This document shows positions 32,301 through 43,427 of a stretch of 64,000 nucleotides of DNA, piece by piece. The notes beneath the pieces were generated by a model. It was not told the origin of the DNA. It made no database searches and was given only the letters and a program-made list of their open reading frames with translations. Each line of letters begins with the position of its first letter. The first letter of the stretch is position 1. The stretch spans positions 544,353 through 608,352 of the forward strand of contig JACGCK010000018.1 of the NCBI GenBank assembly GCA_014925825.1, written 5' to 3'. The DNA comes from Pholiota molesta. Lineage: Eukaryota > Basidiomycota > Agaricomycetes > Agaricales > Strophariaceae. A program made the translations under genes and the position numbers.

Positions 32301-33527
32301 TCCGTGCCATACAAAGTGACGGTCAAGGGCGGAGTCGAAGCTACACATCATCTCCAAAGGCTCATGGACGAGTCGCGTGCGATGCATGCCCCTGACAATA
32401 CCCTTCCTGGCGATGCCGAGCGGGAAATCTGCCCTATTTGCACCGACGATGTTTCGAACCCCGAACAGCTTGGTTGCGGCCACACCTATTGCTCCGGATG
32501 CCTGTCGCATTTCTTGACTTCTGCAGCGGACAGCAAGAATTTCCCGCTCGCTTGCATAGGAAATGGTGGCCAATGTCGAGTCCCGATCGCGATTCCCTTC
32601 ATCCGTCGATTCCTGCCACAACAGTTGTTTGAGAACCTCGTCGAAGCCGCATTTATGGCATACCTTGAACAACATCCGCAGGAGCTGAAGTACTGCACGA
32701 CACCAGATTGCAAGCAGATCTACCGCCGTCGTACGGACAAAGTCCTTTTGAAATGCCCTGCCTGTTTTTCGACTATATGCCCAATGTGCGACGAGGAGGC
32801 GCACGAAGGCATGACCTGCGAGGAACGAAAGATTCATCGGGACCCTGGCTTGCAGGAACGCCTCAACGACGAACTGGCACGGCAGCAGGGATTCAAGAAA
32901 TGCCCTCAATGCAGCGTATTCATCGAGAAGACCGAAGGGTGCAACCACATGACGTGCAAGTGCGGCGCTCACATCTGCTGGATATGCTTGCGCCTGTTCA
33001 CAGCGGATACGGTCTATCAGCACATCAACACTGCTCATGAAGGCCACTTATACGACGCAATTCCGGGCGGCGCTAACCGAGGCAACGCAGATGTGGACGA
33101 AGATGCGTTGATGGCGGCGCAGATACGGGAAATCGAGAGGTTCGAACGCGAGCGACGGGCATTTGACGCGCTGCGTGCCCGTGTCCCTCAGCCCATCCCC
33201 CAACCCATCCCTCGCGCACACGTTTTTGCAGGGTATCAACCGGCCGTCAACGGATTGCCAGCATGGCAACTTGGCGCAAGGGGTGTTCAGCAGCAGCAGC
33301 CTGCTCCGGCGCAGGAAGCAGCGCAACGTAGAGAGGAACAAGCACAAGCGGAACGCCGCCGCCGCGAGGCTCTGATAAGAGAGGCAGAGCGGGCAAGAGT
33401 TGAAGAGGTGACCCGAGAATATCGAGAACGCGTTGCTCGGGTTCAGGCAGCCGCGCAAGAGCGGGAGCGGGTGGCTGCTGAACAGAGGCACCGTCGAGAA
33501 GAGGGCGGTTGGTGCGTTGTAATGTAG
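29341..33527 (+). CDS. CCCH-RRM-KH-RBR ubiquitin ligase-like protein with CaaX end, paralog D
   Basis: This is the most complete copy: exons 29341-29667, 29730-29806, 29863-30079 and 30144-33527 give 1,334 residues. Order: MIT-like helical domain; CCCH finger (CREWKKDGKCKYGHRCRFSH); long Glu/Arg/Lys coil; RRM-like and KH-like segments; RING1 from about residue 972 (CPICTDDV); IBR (CPACFSTICPMC); RING2 from about 1126 with intact catalytic site GCNHMTC and CKCGAHICWIC; charged tail; C-terminus GGWCVVM, a CaaX farnesylation motif. The family role would be E2-to-E3 ubiquitin transfer through the RING2 Cys; RNA binding and membrane attachment are inferred. Two indels, in the GA run at 30651-30660 and the A run at 31018-31021, cancel out, so about 120 residues between them are out of the ancestral frame while the ORF stays open. 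Confidence 0.78.
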
Positions 33528-33585
33528 GGAGAATGGCTGGACATCGGCAAATTTGTTGGCTTTCTTCTTTTCTTTCTTGTGAAAT

Positions 33586-33871
33586 ATTCTCGTCAAGGAT
33601 GGTGAATTATGTAGTAGATCCGAGGCGACCTTGTGTTAGTAGTGTCCAGAGGGTGCATCCAATATATCAGTTCTCTCACTCACGAACAGCTTGCCAATAA
33701 TTGAAGAGAGAAAAAATACAATTTTGGCATTCTCGTCAAGGATGGTGAATTATGTAGTAGATCCGAGGCGACCTTGTGTTAATAGTGTCCAGAGGGTGCA
33801 TCCAATACATCAGTTCTCTCACTCACGAACATCTTGCCAATAATTGGAGAGAGAGAGATAATACAATTTTT
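33586..33871 (+). repeat. 143-bp tandem duplication in the D 3' flank
   Basis: Two adjacent copies (33586-33728 and 33729-33871) start with attctcgtcaaggatggtga and differ at few positions. The unit also resembles single copies downstream of E and, split by the TIR element, of B. No gene is present between 33528 and 34077. Confidence 0.85.
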
Positions 33872-34077
33872 GCGGGTCACAGCACAAGGACTAAATATGG
33901 TGTCCAAGGCAATTTTAGCAAATCGGCGTAAGAAAAGCCGGAACAGCGAAAACGTATCTGAGTGTCCTGAAGTATCAGAAGGGGTGCAAGGACAAAATAT
34001 GTTGATGAACACGCACTTATACTTGGTATCAAACTACAACATAACACGAAGAAGCGAGCAAAAGTGAAACAGAATTA

Positions 34078-34863
34078 TTAATCGATAACTCCCAAGTGAT
34101 CCTCTTTTATCGTCCCAATAGCAAACTGCAGGTATTGAAAGACAGTGAGTACTGCACGGTGATTTGTTGAAAAAGTCTCGTACAATTTCTGTCGCGTCAA
34201 CACGCGTCCCAACAATCTTTAGCCGCACGCGAGTGTTTTTCTCGATGATCTGCCAGAAGCTGACGTCAGGGAAAGAGCCCATAGATAGAATGGCGTTGAA
34301 AGGACCTGTTCATCTGAAGCAAAGGAGGGCGGGTTTGAATTTGGGTCGAACCGCATATCAGGGTGGATGAGCTGGGCAATAAGATTCGTTATGCAGATCC
34401 GGACAGCTCTGGAGGTCCAAACGTACTTGATGCGAGACAAAGACAGTAAGTGGTCCAACATCCGCAAAGAAACCCATCTAGTTCCAAGTGAGATCCAATC
34501 CATCGGAACGGTGGCGGTTTGACTTACCTTGTTGACATTATTCACCACACCGTCCACGACCTCCCCCTTGAATGGTTTGAAGACTATCGCACGATACCGA
34601 GTGATGAATTCGGCTTGGCCGCTACCACTCAGCACCATTCCCTTCCGATGTCCAATATTGAAACGACAGCGATGATATATCCAAACTGGCCCGAACATGT
34701 TCCTTCGACGTCTGAATATAGCTTGGATTCGAGGAAGTTGAGCATCCGAGGGCCGAAGTAGGACGGATGAAGTAGGATGGTGTGTGTTAGCTCTTTCTTG
34801 ATAGTGCGTATCAGTTATTTCTAAGTATCTGAGAAGTTTGCCAGTACTCACAATGAAGAACAT
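34078..34863 (-). CDS. RPB7: RNA polymerase II subunit RPB7
   Basis: RPB7 forms the stalk of RNA polymerase II with RPB4 and binds emerging RNA. Splicing the minus strand gives a start MFFIKELTHTILLHPSYFGP, the tip-domain sequence VEGTCSGQFGYIIAV, TRYRAIVFKPFKGEVVDGVV, then MGFFADVGPLTVFVSHQLIH, PDMRFDPNSNPPSFASDEQ, RLKIVGTRVDATEIFAIGTI and the end KEDHLGVID. This is the whole family layout (about 170 residues, N-terminal RNP-like domain plus C-terminal OB fold). Exon joins are canonical and no lesion was found. It is divergent from tRNA-Ile and VPS28. Confidence 0.95.
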
Positions 34864-34973
34864 GGTGGAGAGAATAGAAAGAGAGGGACGCGACTGGTGA
34901 CACAAACGGTTGCGTTTACTCGCGCGATAATATTGTGCGGATTACATATGCTACATTTATGCTTATACTCATC

Positions 34974-35047
34974 GGCCGACTAGCTCAGCTGGTTAGAGCG
35001 TCGTGCTAATAACGCGAAGGTCTTGGGTTCGATCCCCACGTTGGCCA
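34974..35047 (+). tRNA. tRNA-Ile (anticodon AAU)
   Basis: A cloverleaf can be drawn by eye: acceptor GGCCGAC with GTTGGCC, D arm around TAGCTCAGCTGGTTAGAGC (a good A box), anticodon loop CTAATAA giving AAT (AUU codon, Ile), and a T loop TTCGATC with B box GGTTCGATCCC. One T-stem end pair (T with C) is mismatched. There is no intron. A T run follows a few bases downstream as Pol III terminator. Confidence 0.93.
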
Positions 35048-35257
35048 GTGAATTTTTTTTTCTCCGACTTTCACCAAGTCGGGGGCTAGTTAGTTTGTAC
35101 TCTTGAGTCTTGTAGCCCAGGTCCCATAATACATCCAATGTTGTTTTAGTTCTCGGCCAGCACAGTATGCCAAGTGCCGCCGAGGGTATTCATTTTCTGG
35201 TGGTAAGCAGATGTAAACAACCATCACTCCTGTCTCTGAAGAACGCAACCACTACTG

Positions 35258-36198
35258 ATGAACACGCCAATTTCTCTTGACGAAGAAGCGCGCCTTTATA
35301 CTACCAATTCAGAAAGAGAGAAATACAACACTTTGGCGACGCTCTATGGAATCATCGTCGCTCTCGATTATCTCGAACGCGCCTACGTTCGGGACTCTAT
35401 CACCTCAGCTGAGTGCGTCGAATGGCAACCATCCTGCGCCGTTCTTATACTGAGCATCGTCGTTATCACTGAAGAGATATTCGCCTGCATGCACGCGGCT
35501 CTTATCACAGTATAAGACGATGGTGAAGCTCGTTGGCACGGACGTGCCCAATATTGAGGAGTTCATGAAGCGGTATCGGGTGCGAACAGTTATCAATCGC
35601 CGTCATCAATGGACTGATGAGCGCCTGCACACATAAAGATGGACCATCCAGCTGCACTGCACAGAATTAAAGTTGGTGTCCCAGCAACCGTTGAGCATTC
35701 GAGTGAAGCCGGCCCAGAGACAGGGAAATGGATCGCGGAGACGACACAGGTTTGTCTGTCACTGTCTGATTAAAGAAATGCTTTCATATCCCGCCTGTAG
35801 AGCTTTATTACCTTCATGGATGGCCTGAGGCTACGCATGAGGGCAAAGGATCAATTGCACCCCATGCTTCAAGAACTTGTCACGGGCTATGCAAGATTTA
35901 AAGGAAGCAAAGACTGGGAAGGTCGAAGTCGGATGGTTTCCTGGTACGTCGTTTATTTTCACCTGGCAGAGACCATCAACTAAATTCAGTCTGTTCCGTC
36001 GGCGTCAGGCTCATCACACTTAACGGGATGAAAGCATCCGAAGAGCTCACCGATGAGCAAACCCGTCAGGTATTATCCTTGTTCTATTTAATGCTTACGA
36101 GCGTTGTCAATGGTGATTTGCAGTTGATATTCGATGTTGAACATGCATATGCAGAGTTCTTCCGCAGTTTGGGTGGAGAAAAGGACGCCGTTTCATGA
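35258..36198 (+). CDS. VPS28: VPS28, ESCRT-I subunit
   Basis: VPS28 is a core ESCRT-I component that links ESCRT-I to ESCRT-II in multivesicular body sorting of ubiquitylated cargo at endosomes. Six exons splice in frame. Landmarks: LDEEARLYTTNSEREKYNTL, LDYLERAYVRDSITSAEYSP continuing ACTRLLSQYKTM, IEEFMKRYRMDHPAALHRI, then the C-terminal four-helix bundle with FITFMDGLRLRMRAKDQLHP, WLITLNGMKASEELTDEQ and the end LIFDVEHAYAEFFRSLGGEK. Size and order match the family. The first intron is supported because only joining GA to ATATTCG restores EYSPAC. Confidence 0.94.
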
Positions 36199-36718
36199 CT
36201 GTACAAGAATATACCGGCATCGACTGGTGGCTATACATTACTTCCAATGACACAGATTTCAATGGGTTATAATTTCACTCCGCCAAATAGCACTTATCAA
36301 AGCTCATACGCAGTCAATTCGAATAAGAGGGACTTCTTGGACATACTTCAGCAATGAATTTCTATTTGCAAAGACTCGGGGCAAACGAATGGTGATAATG
36401 CCTATCCGAGTTTTACTTTTGATGTTATCGTTCAGCCACACTCATCACATTGCTATAGCCAGTGATCATGTCAAAGATGACCATCACCAGCGTCGAATCG
36501 CGCACATAAAGACCCAGCCTCCGGACTAGTCGGTTGACATCTTCCTCGTAGTAATTCCCGTCATTTCAGAGGTAAACACGTCCTCTCTTCCTCCCATCCA
36601 GTATCGCTGACTCGGGAAGCCTTCCCTTCATTTAGCTTTCTTGCCATCGTTATCTACACTTTCCACCGCAATTATCACTACAAAAACCAGCAAAGCACAA
36701 AAATACGCAGGTCGATAT
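36199..36718. other. Intergenic region
   Basis: No gene is supported. The later part may contain the promoter and first exon of the membrane protein that follows, whose start is not settled. Confidence 0.4.
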
Positions 36719-38626
36719 ATGAATCAAATTACAACACAAGAAGACATCTATAGGAGTCCACAACAGCTGTCGCCTATGACGGAAGCTGGTAATCCTCCGT
36801 CTTTCAACTGGAGCATATCTAATCAGGTGCGCTTGATATCACAGTACCGAAGACTATGCCAGTCTAATGACTGTCGATCTGTATCACGTCAGGGCGGCTC
36901 CAGCATCCGCGCATGCGATCCCTTGCACATCGACGTCGACCGCGCCGCAATCGCGGCGATTTTCTTCGTATCTCCTCACTGTATTTTCGATCGATAATGG
37001 GAACGAGCGGAAGACTCGGAGCGTCGTCATCGATCGCGAAAGTAGGGGCAATGGGCTCGATTGGGTGGTCGATGAACCAATTGGTGAGTATCTGCATTTG
37101 AACTCCAGAACAAGGGCACAGGGAGTGAAGATTGCCCCTAGGGTACAGGTTGATATTCAACCTCAAGGACGCAAATGGCGCCCAAGGAGGATATCTGCCG
37201 CATATTTTCGAGGTCGTAGGTGAGAGCCCTTTGTGCGATGACTACACCATCAACTGGACAACCATCTTACTTCATCTCAAGCCGGAAGTACAACAGAATG
37301 TGTTGACCATCATCCCGTTCTTATACCTACCGATGGACATTCTGAATCAGAATTTTCCTGCGGGACAAGTATCAGCGAACAGCCGGACGATTCCAATACG
37401 CTGCGCGTTGATGTCCATGGAGGAGTGCCGCCTTACGAAACCACATTGATTTGGTTGACGTCTTCCGGTTCCAGGTCGGACCAAGCATTCCATTTTATCG
37501 ACCGCCACTTATCCATTGGATAAACGTCATCGAACGGGATACCCTTCTAAGTAAGCTAGAAGAGCCAAACTCCAAACTACCTTGGCGCTAAGATACTGAT
37601 TTTGCTTCGATTTACCAGCTGCAGTTAGCGACTCGTGAGTTTTTTCTGTTTATCTTCTTTTTGATAGCTAAGTGAGGCTAAAGTCACTTTGAGGCGCGGG
37701 AAATGGGCTGTGGGGTCGTCTATTCTACACTTTGGGAGTGAGTACTCAGATGCAAAGCGGAACTCTGAAAGATTCGGACTAATCTAATCTTCATCGAAAG
37801 GTCGCGATGACTCAAGCCATCGAATCTTGCAGAATCACAGCTCTATAACACCGTACGGTTCGCCCGATCTGCAGAATGTGAGGCAGAAGCAAGACCACAT
37901 ATCTTCACCCCATCGACACCTCAGACAGTACTGTACAGGCGATCCTCGGACGATGGCTCTCTCATCATCGTCGTGGACGTCATCGCCCTGGCTCTTCTCA
38001 TCATAGCCACGGTGGCCATCATTCTTTGCCATGTCGCACGAAGGAGACGCCATCGACTTGCCAAGGTCAACGATACAATTACGCTGCAGGATGTCGGTGC
38101 ACCCTCCGACCTTGAGGCTGCTCGGGAGACCAACGCGAACGAAGCCTCGACCGAGCCAGCCTCTAGCTCCCAGAAGATAAGCTTTGAAGACCCATCTTCG
38201 GGGGCTGTTGAGCGCGCCCTTTCTGCTGTACCTCCGCCGACACCAGCTGCTCGCTCAAGTCGGTCGCGGGCGTCTCCTCAAGCCAGAAGCTTCGTCGAAC
38301 GATCGACCGCTCCCAGCGGTTCCTACGGCGGTTCTATCGCCCGCTCCGCAAGAGATACATACAGGAGCGACGTCCAGTCCGACCTGAGCCACAAAACAAG
38401 CTCTTGCTCCAACAAAACGGCCAGATTGATCGCGAAATTCCATGCGTCCTACTTTGGGGGGTCCTATGCGGCCTCTCCCACCGATACGAGAAGCGTGTTA
38501 TCCAGAAATCTGTCGAAATCGTCTGCGTTTACGATGAGGACTGAGCCGTATCAGATATCGACTGACGCTCCTGATGTGCCTGCGCTTGATGGTAAAGACC
38601 AGGATGTGCAGCCGCGTCATCAATAA
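36719..38626 (+). CDS. Single-pass membrane protein with extracellular beta-sandwich-like repeats
   Basis: The last exon (37833-38626) is well supported: an extracellular stretch, one hydrophobic helix (LIIVVDVIALALLIIATVAI) followed by HVARRRRHR as a stop-transfer signal, then a Ser/Pro-rich cytoplasmic tail. Upstream exons contain two sequences of a type common in basidiomycete surface proteins: PPSFNWSISNQ, and GWSMNQL spliced to GYRLIFNLKDANGAQGGYLP; further on VDVHGGVPPYETTLIWL resembles a second beta-sandwich. The start is not certain; the ATG at 36719 is a placeholder, and the exons between 36830 and 37830 are only partly resolved. Function is unknown; a cell-surface or wall-sensor role is a guess. 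Confidence 0.5.
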
Positions 38627-38895
38627 TGCACCTTTCTTCATGTTTTGTTTTTGTATTTGTTTTAGGCAGTCATACACTATATGATCTTCCTCCATCCCAA
38701 CTCCATCCATTCGTTATCGGGATTTGTTTCATCCATCTACCCTGACCTCGAGAGTTTGTATGTATACTCTCTGGATACTATTTATTACACAAAGCCATAA
38801 TTTTACCTCCATGCTTGTGACATTAGTTAAAGCAATATTGATGTCGTACGGAAATGCACATAATCACTAGTATTACTCTCGCCGTCCCTAAAGAG

Positions 38896-40464
38896 TTAAA
38901 TCATTTCAGAAAAATGGTCGCTGTCCAAAAGTCCATAGTTGGGCGACGGAAGCAATCCCAAATGTACGCGCGCAGCCAGCCATTCCTTTACGTCCTTCGT
39001 CCCTTCAGAATACCCAACCTCTGGTTTCGACGTCGCGCGCCACGGAAGGGGATTGATTTTGTCTCCGTGTCTTCGCAAGCTCTCTGAGAGGTGGCGCATG
39101 GACGGCTTTGAGAGCTCGAGGACTTGGACGCCTTTGTGTTCGCCCACGAATTCGCATACCGCGGCAACGTCGGCCGCCGCGAGGGCGTCTAGGGATATGG
39201 TACGAAGGTCGGGCCAGGGGATATCCGATCGAGCCACTGGGACAGCTGCTGCGTTCGTTGACGCTGGCGCCCCTTGACGGTCAACATATCTGATAACACT
39301 ATCAAGGTCGTTGCCGTGTGAGCCTTGTACAGCTGGAGGATTTTGGAGGTGTATGGATCGCGTCTGGGTGCGGGACAGCGCTGTCGGTACGTTGGAGAAC
39401 AACGCCGTGGCTGCGGGTGCCTGTATGATTTGTAGATGTCGGAGAGCTGTAAAAGAGTGGAACATTCTGATGTCTTCGGATCTAGAATTTCGTAGAATAG
39501 TAGAGTTGGATATCCGTAAGCTCTGAATTTTTGCGCCTGATGTGGATGATCCTAAAACGAGGGAAATTGACATAGCGAGAGGGCCGGACACCTCTAGATA
39601 AACGAGACTCGGAAGTGAGAGCAGTGAGAGCATGTAAACACTGACTGCATCATTTCCTATACAGCTAACGGCAATGGAACGTACAGAATGCGCGTTGATA
39701 GGTGCGAGGTTAGAATTTGGTGGCAAAGATATGGGGAAAAGGTTCTCCAAAACTAGAGTTGTGAGGTTGGGTGAAGCACTGAAAAGAACCTGTGCATTTT
39801 GGTAGCTGAGGCGGAGGCGGCTCACTGTTAATGAAGTAAGATTTGGGATATATGGGAAGAATGAGGCTTCAATTCTGAGTTTTCTAAGGTTTGGAAGGCC
39901 CTTCGACCATTCCCAGAGAAAAGAGTCAATGTCGATAATGGGTTGATGAGTGCCAGAAATGCAGAAAGAGAATTGCTGAAGGTTAATTGCATCCCGAAGA
40001 ACGGGAAGGTGGGCCACAATCTCGGCAGAATCGTCGAAGATGTCAAGCCTGCGCAATCTACTAATCGCGTTGGAATGCACTATGCAGACTAAAATTTTGG
40101 AGAGCGACGTGGATATTTGTGCAGCTGAGCCTATGCGGCGTCTGGCATCAAAGACCACAGACACAAGGAGGCTCTTGGATCGCGAAAGCCAGTCGACAGT
40201 CTCTGAGGTACAGAAATCGGCATCCCTGTGCAATGGAGGAACAATGAACGTCCAAAGCTCTGGCGTGCTTCGTGCGAGGAGTCGCCAATGCGCGCTGACA
40301 CCCGAAACTAGAAGTGGGAACGGAAGTTCCTGCGCCCGTGTCCGTCCTTCGCTCCAACTCTGCGTGCCAGCGTAGAATATCCTGGCGATGATTTCGTTTG
40401 GCAAGTCCGTAATGCACAATTGGCGCGTCGCGTTATCATTCTCGATGTTTTCAGAGGGTGGCAT
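38896..40464 (-). CDS. F-box and leucine-rich-repeat protein
   Basis: This intronless gene of 522 residues belongs to the large Agaricomycete F-box family, whose members act as substrate receptors in SCF ubiquitin ligases. The N-terminus has an F-box (ITDLPNEIIARIFYAGTQSW, then VSGVSAHWRLLARSTPELWT). A long series of irregular LRRs follows (for example LRRLDIFDDSAEIVAHL, LPNLRKLRIEASFFPYIP, SPNLTTLVLENLFPISLP, FTALRHLQIIQAPAATAL). The ATG at 40464 was chosen because the open frame upstream of it has no ATG. The substrate is unknown. Confidence 0.85.
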   Translation of the reverse strand: MPPSENIENDNATRQLCITDLPNEIIARIFYAGTQSWSEGRTRAQELPFPLLVSGVSAHWRLLARSTPELWTFIVPPLHRDADFCTSETVDWLSRSKSLLVSVVFDARRRIGSAAQISTSLSKILVCIVHSNAISRLRRLDIFDDSAEIVAHLPVLRDAINLQQFSFCISGTHQPIIDIDSFLWEWSKGLPNLRKLRIEASFFPYIPNLTSLTVSRLRLSYQNAQVLFSASPNLTTLVLENLFPISLPPNSNLAPINAHSVRSIAVSCIGNDAVSVYMLSLLSLPSLVYLEVSGPLAMSISLVLGSSTSGAKIQSLRISNSTILRNSRSEDIRMFHSFTALRHLQIIQAPAATALFSNVPTALSRTQTRSIHLQNPPAVQGSHGNDLDSVIRYVDRQGAPASTNAAAVPVARSDIPWPDLRTISLDALAAADVAAVCEFVGEHKGVQVLELSKPSMRHLSESLRRHGDKINPLPWRATSKPEVGYSEGTKDVKEWLAARVHLGLLPSPNYGLLDSDHFSEMI

Positions 40465-43427
40465 CTGATTAATATTCAATTCAGGTCCAAACGTCAGATT
40501 TTGTGTTATATACAGGCATCGAGAAAGGACCTTACTATGGCACAACGTCAGATGGCGGAGGTAGTGGATGATTTCTTGGCTTGGGTAAGATGGAGATTAA
40601 GGGCAAGTCAAGGTGAAAGGTGCGCGCGCCGCGCATGCATGTGGGATCTTTTGCTCCCAGATGGGTATAATCTCCGGAAAAGGGCGATGTATCAAATCAA
40701 AGAACCCTATGACCTCAGGCTGAGGGCATGGCTCAAGACGACTCCAGGCAAATAATAGGTAACTCTTTCAGAGAAGGTAGCAGAATTGCTGCAGAAATAT
40801 GGGTTAGTAAAGGATCAGAAAATCAGCTTAGGTCCTGGTTCGAAAGTAGGTCTGAATATGACACCGACTCACAAGCTTTATCGTTCATTGGAGAAACCAT
40901 TTGGAAACCATTGACATTTGATTGACAAGAACAATCTTCTGCAGAGTCTAAGAGACCCAGAGTGCGAGAGCGGTATGTACCAATCAAATAGCCCAATAGA
41001 TGATTATTTCCCGAACTGCTGCAAGAAGAACTTGAGTTGCAGGGCAGACATGTCACATAATCAAACAAGTGGATGACTGTCAGCAGGCACGCACTGGGCA
41101 CGCACAGTGCCACCAAGGAGAGCGTATTTGGTTAGATTTGGCCATGTCTGCCTAAAGACGATGAGGCTCACAGGAGTCACAGCATGTTGAATTCAGTCGC
41201 GTCTTGGTCGCGTCTGTACAATCATCAATGTTCTTTCCACTTCAGAGTTCAATTTTCCAAAGCTTCAAGCTAATTCTTCCTCTGTTCTAAGGCAGAATCT
41301 TCGCTCTCGATCTTAGGTGGCCAAGGCACGACATATAACACATTCTCTTGCATGTAATCTAAACTAATGACCATTGCCTCCTTGAGTGAGGAAATTTCTT
41401 ATGGGATGAGTCCGACTCACGATCTCATTTGATCTGGCATCCCTACGTTATGCGTGGCTATAGGATCAAGTTTCAATCCCCCCTAATGATAAGGCCGCTG
41501 CCAAAGCGTGAGGAGCGCTCTTGCGGCGTGGTGTGTATCGCCAAGTGTTCCTTCGCATTTTGCCACACCCATTGAAAGCACCGACGGATTTTGATGCCCC
41601 GTACTAACGCCTTTGAATTATGTCTGGTGTTGTCCTTGTAATCCTTTCTACCTTCTCACGAGAATGACATGCTTAAAGGTTTAATAGATCTCCGGGATAT
41701 GCTTATGTCCTCAAGATGCAAAGATTGTCGGAGTTGGGGCCCTACTAGCACCTTCACTAAGATATTTGTAAGTAACGTTGTTGCGTAGGATCCAAGACGC
41801 CGCTTTGAAAATCAGCAAGGATAGCTTATGAGTTTTTTTTTCATCAAATATTCCAGGATCTTTCAAAAAGTCCAAGTTCTACCAAATAGGCAAGTCCTAT
41901 GACCTGAAACCATTAATCAAATGAGATTTTCTGGTGTGAACCTTATTCCTGACTTCTTTGATTGTGTTAGTTGCAAGCAATACACAATGAAGCGGCAATG
42001 CCGCGCTCTTATTGGACCTGATCTGGCAACATCCTGGTTTAATAATCCTACCACTTGGTTTTATTCATGGGGAAATTAGGTTAACTGGCTTGCCGATTGG
42101 TTTAACCCGCTTACCGATTGGTTTAATTGGCTTACCGATTGGTTTATTTGGTCGTGTTTTCTAATTTGATGTATGTTACTATAGCATCCTACATTTCACA
42201 TTGTATTGACTACTTTATATACTTTGTGATCTTCTTTTCTTTTCTTTAATTAATAGACTTCTACATGTATAATAACTCTAAGTCATTGAATCAACAATTT
42301 GGACCCTCATCCAGGCAGCTTTGTAGCTGTGCCAGACTGGTTTGAGGATACCGCGGCTCAGTGAGCTATGCACTGCATTTTTGCGCTATTTATATATATT
42401 TGCCAGCGGATTCTGGCACTCGACTAGTGGGCACTTGCAGAGTTTGATGAGGGTGCTAGTAGGAATTACATAATATTTACATTATAGGAGGGTTCCTAGC
42501 TATCTACAAAGAGCAAACAAAAGAGTTTGATTTGATAAAGCACATAATTAAAAATCTGTAGACTCATACTTTGAACCAACTTCAAACTACTAGGAATTTT
42601 AAGGAAGGGACCTACAGAGAGATCATAAAAGTAGTAAAATTGCATAGCAATTCTTTAAGGTATTTCTTTGCAAACATGTATCTGGTGGTTGCCTAGAAGT
42701 AGGTAATGAGTAAAATCCCAATTCACACTATTTAAAGGGAGACTCAGATAATATAAAGATAATCTAGGTTAGAGCCTACAAGTAGGGGACAAAATATAAC
42801 AAATTACATGCTGCCACAGTGCAACCCATATGCTACTCAGTTGCATCTATGTTTCTTACTATAGCACTGAGCGCAACTGTATGCTTGTCTTTATTTCTAT
42901 TATTCAGCCCTAGAGTTACTATTCGCACAATTGCCACCCAATTTTACTACTCTTATGATCCCCCTAGAGATCCCTTTCTTGGTATTCCTGCAGTTTGAAG
43001 TTGCTTTGAAGTGTTAACGATGATATGATGGGCCTGGTCCGGCTTCCCAAGGCACCGGCAATGACATCAGAGGGTTTTGTATACAATTTGTATAGGTCAA
43101 GACAGTGCTATTTTATTTTTTAAGGACTGCAATACATGGTAATTAGCTATCGTTCTCATGAGCTGAGCCCCATTGGGGTGCGCGGGGACATTCACGTGCA
43201 CATGGGAATAAATGTGTGTTTGGCGGTCCATACTGCATACTTATATTCCACATTGTCTATTGAAAACCATAAAAATTATGTAAAATATGAGTACTGCCAT
43301 GCGAAGAGGTGGCCTACAAGTACTTAATGTACACTGGAGAAAAGGATGTAAGCTTGGAAAACAAACCCGGCAAAGTTTATCCAATTGTTCTCATTTCCCG
43401 CACATTGTATTGAGATTTTTTATCTAG
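40465..43427. other. AT-rich gene-poor region
   Basis: About 3 kb without a supported gene. Frames are short and T/A runs common. It contains a small 21-bp tandem repeat (42087-42149). It may hold decayed elements, but I recognised none. Confidence 0.5.
42087..42149 (+). repeat. Three copies of a 21-bp tandem repeat
   Basis: Copies of ttaccgattggttta with variable flanks lie at 21-base spacing (ccgattgg at 42093, 42114 and 42135). Confidence 0.8.
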
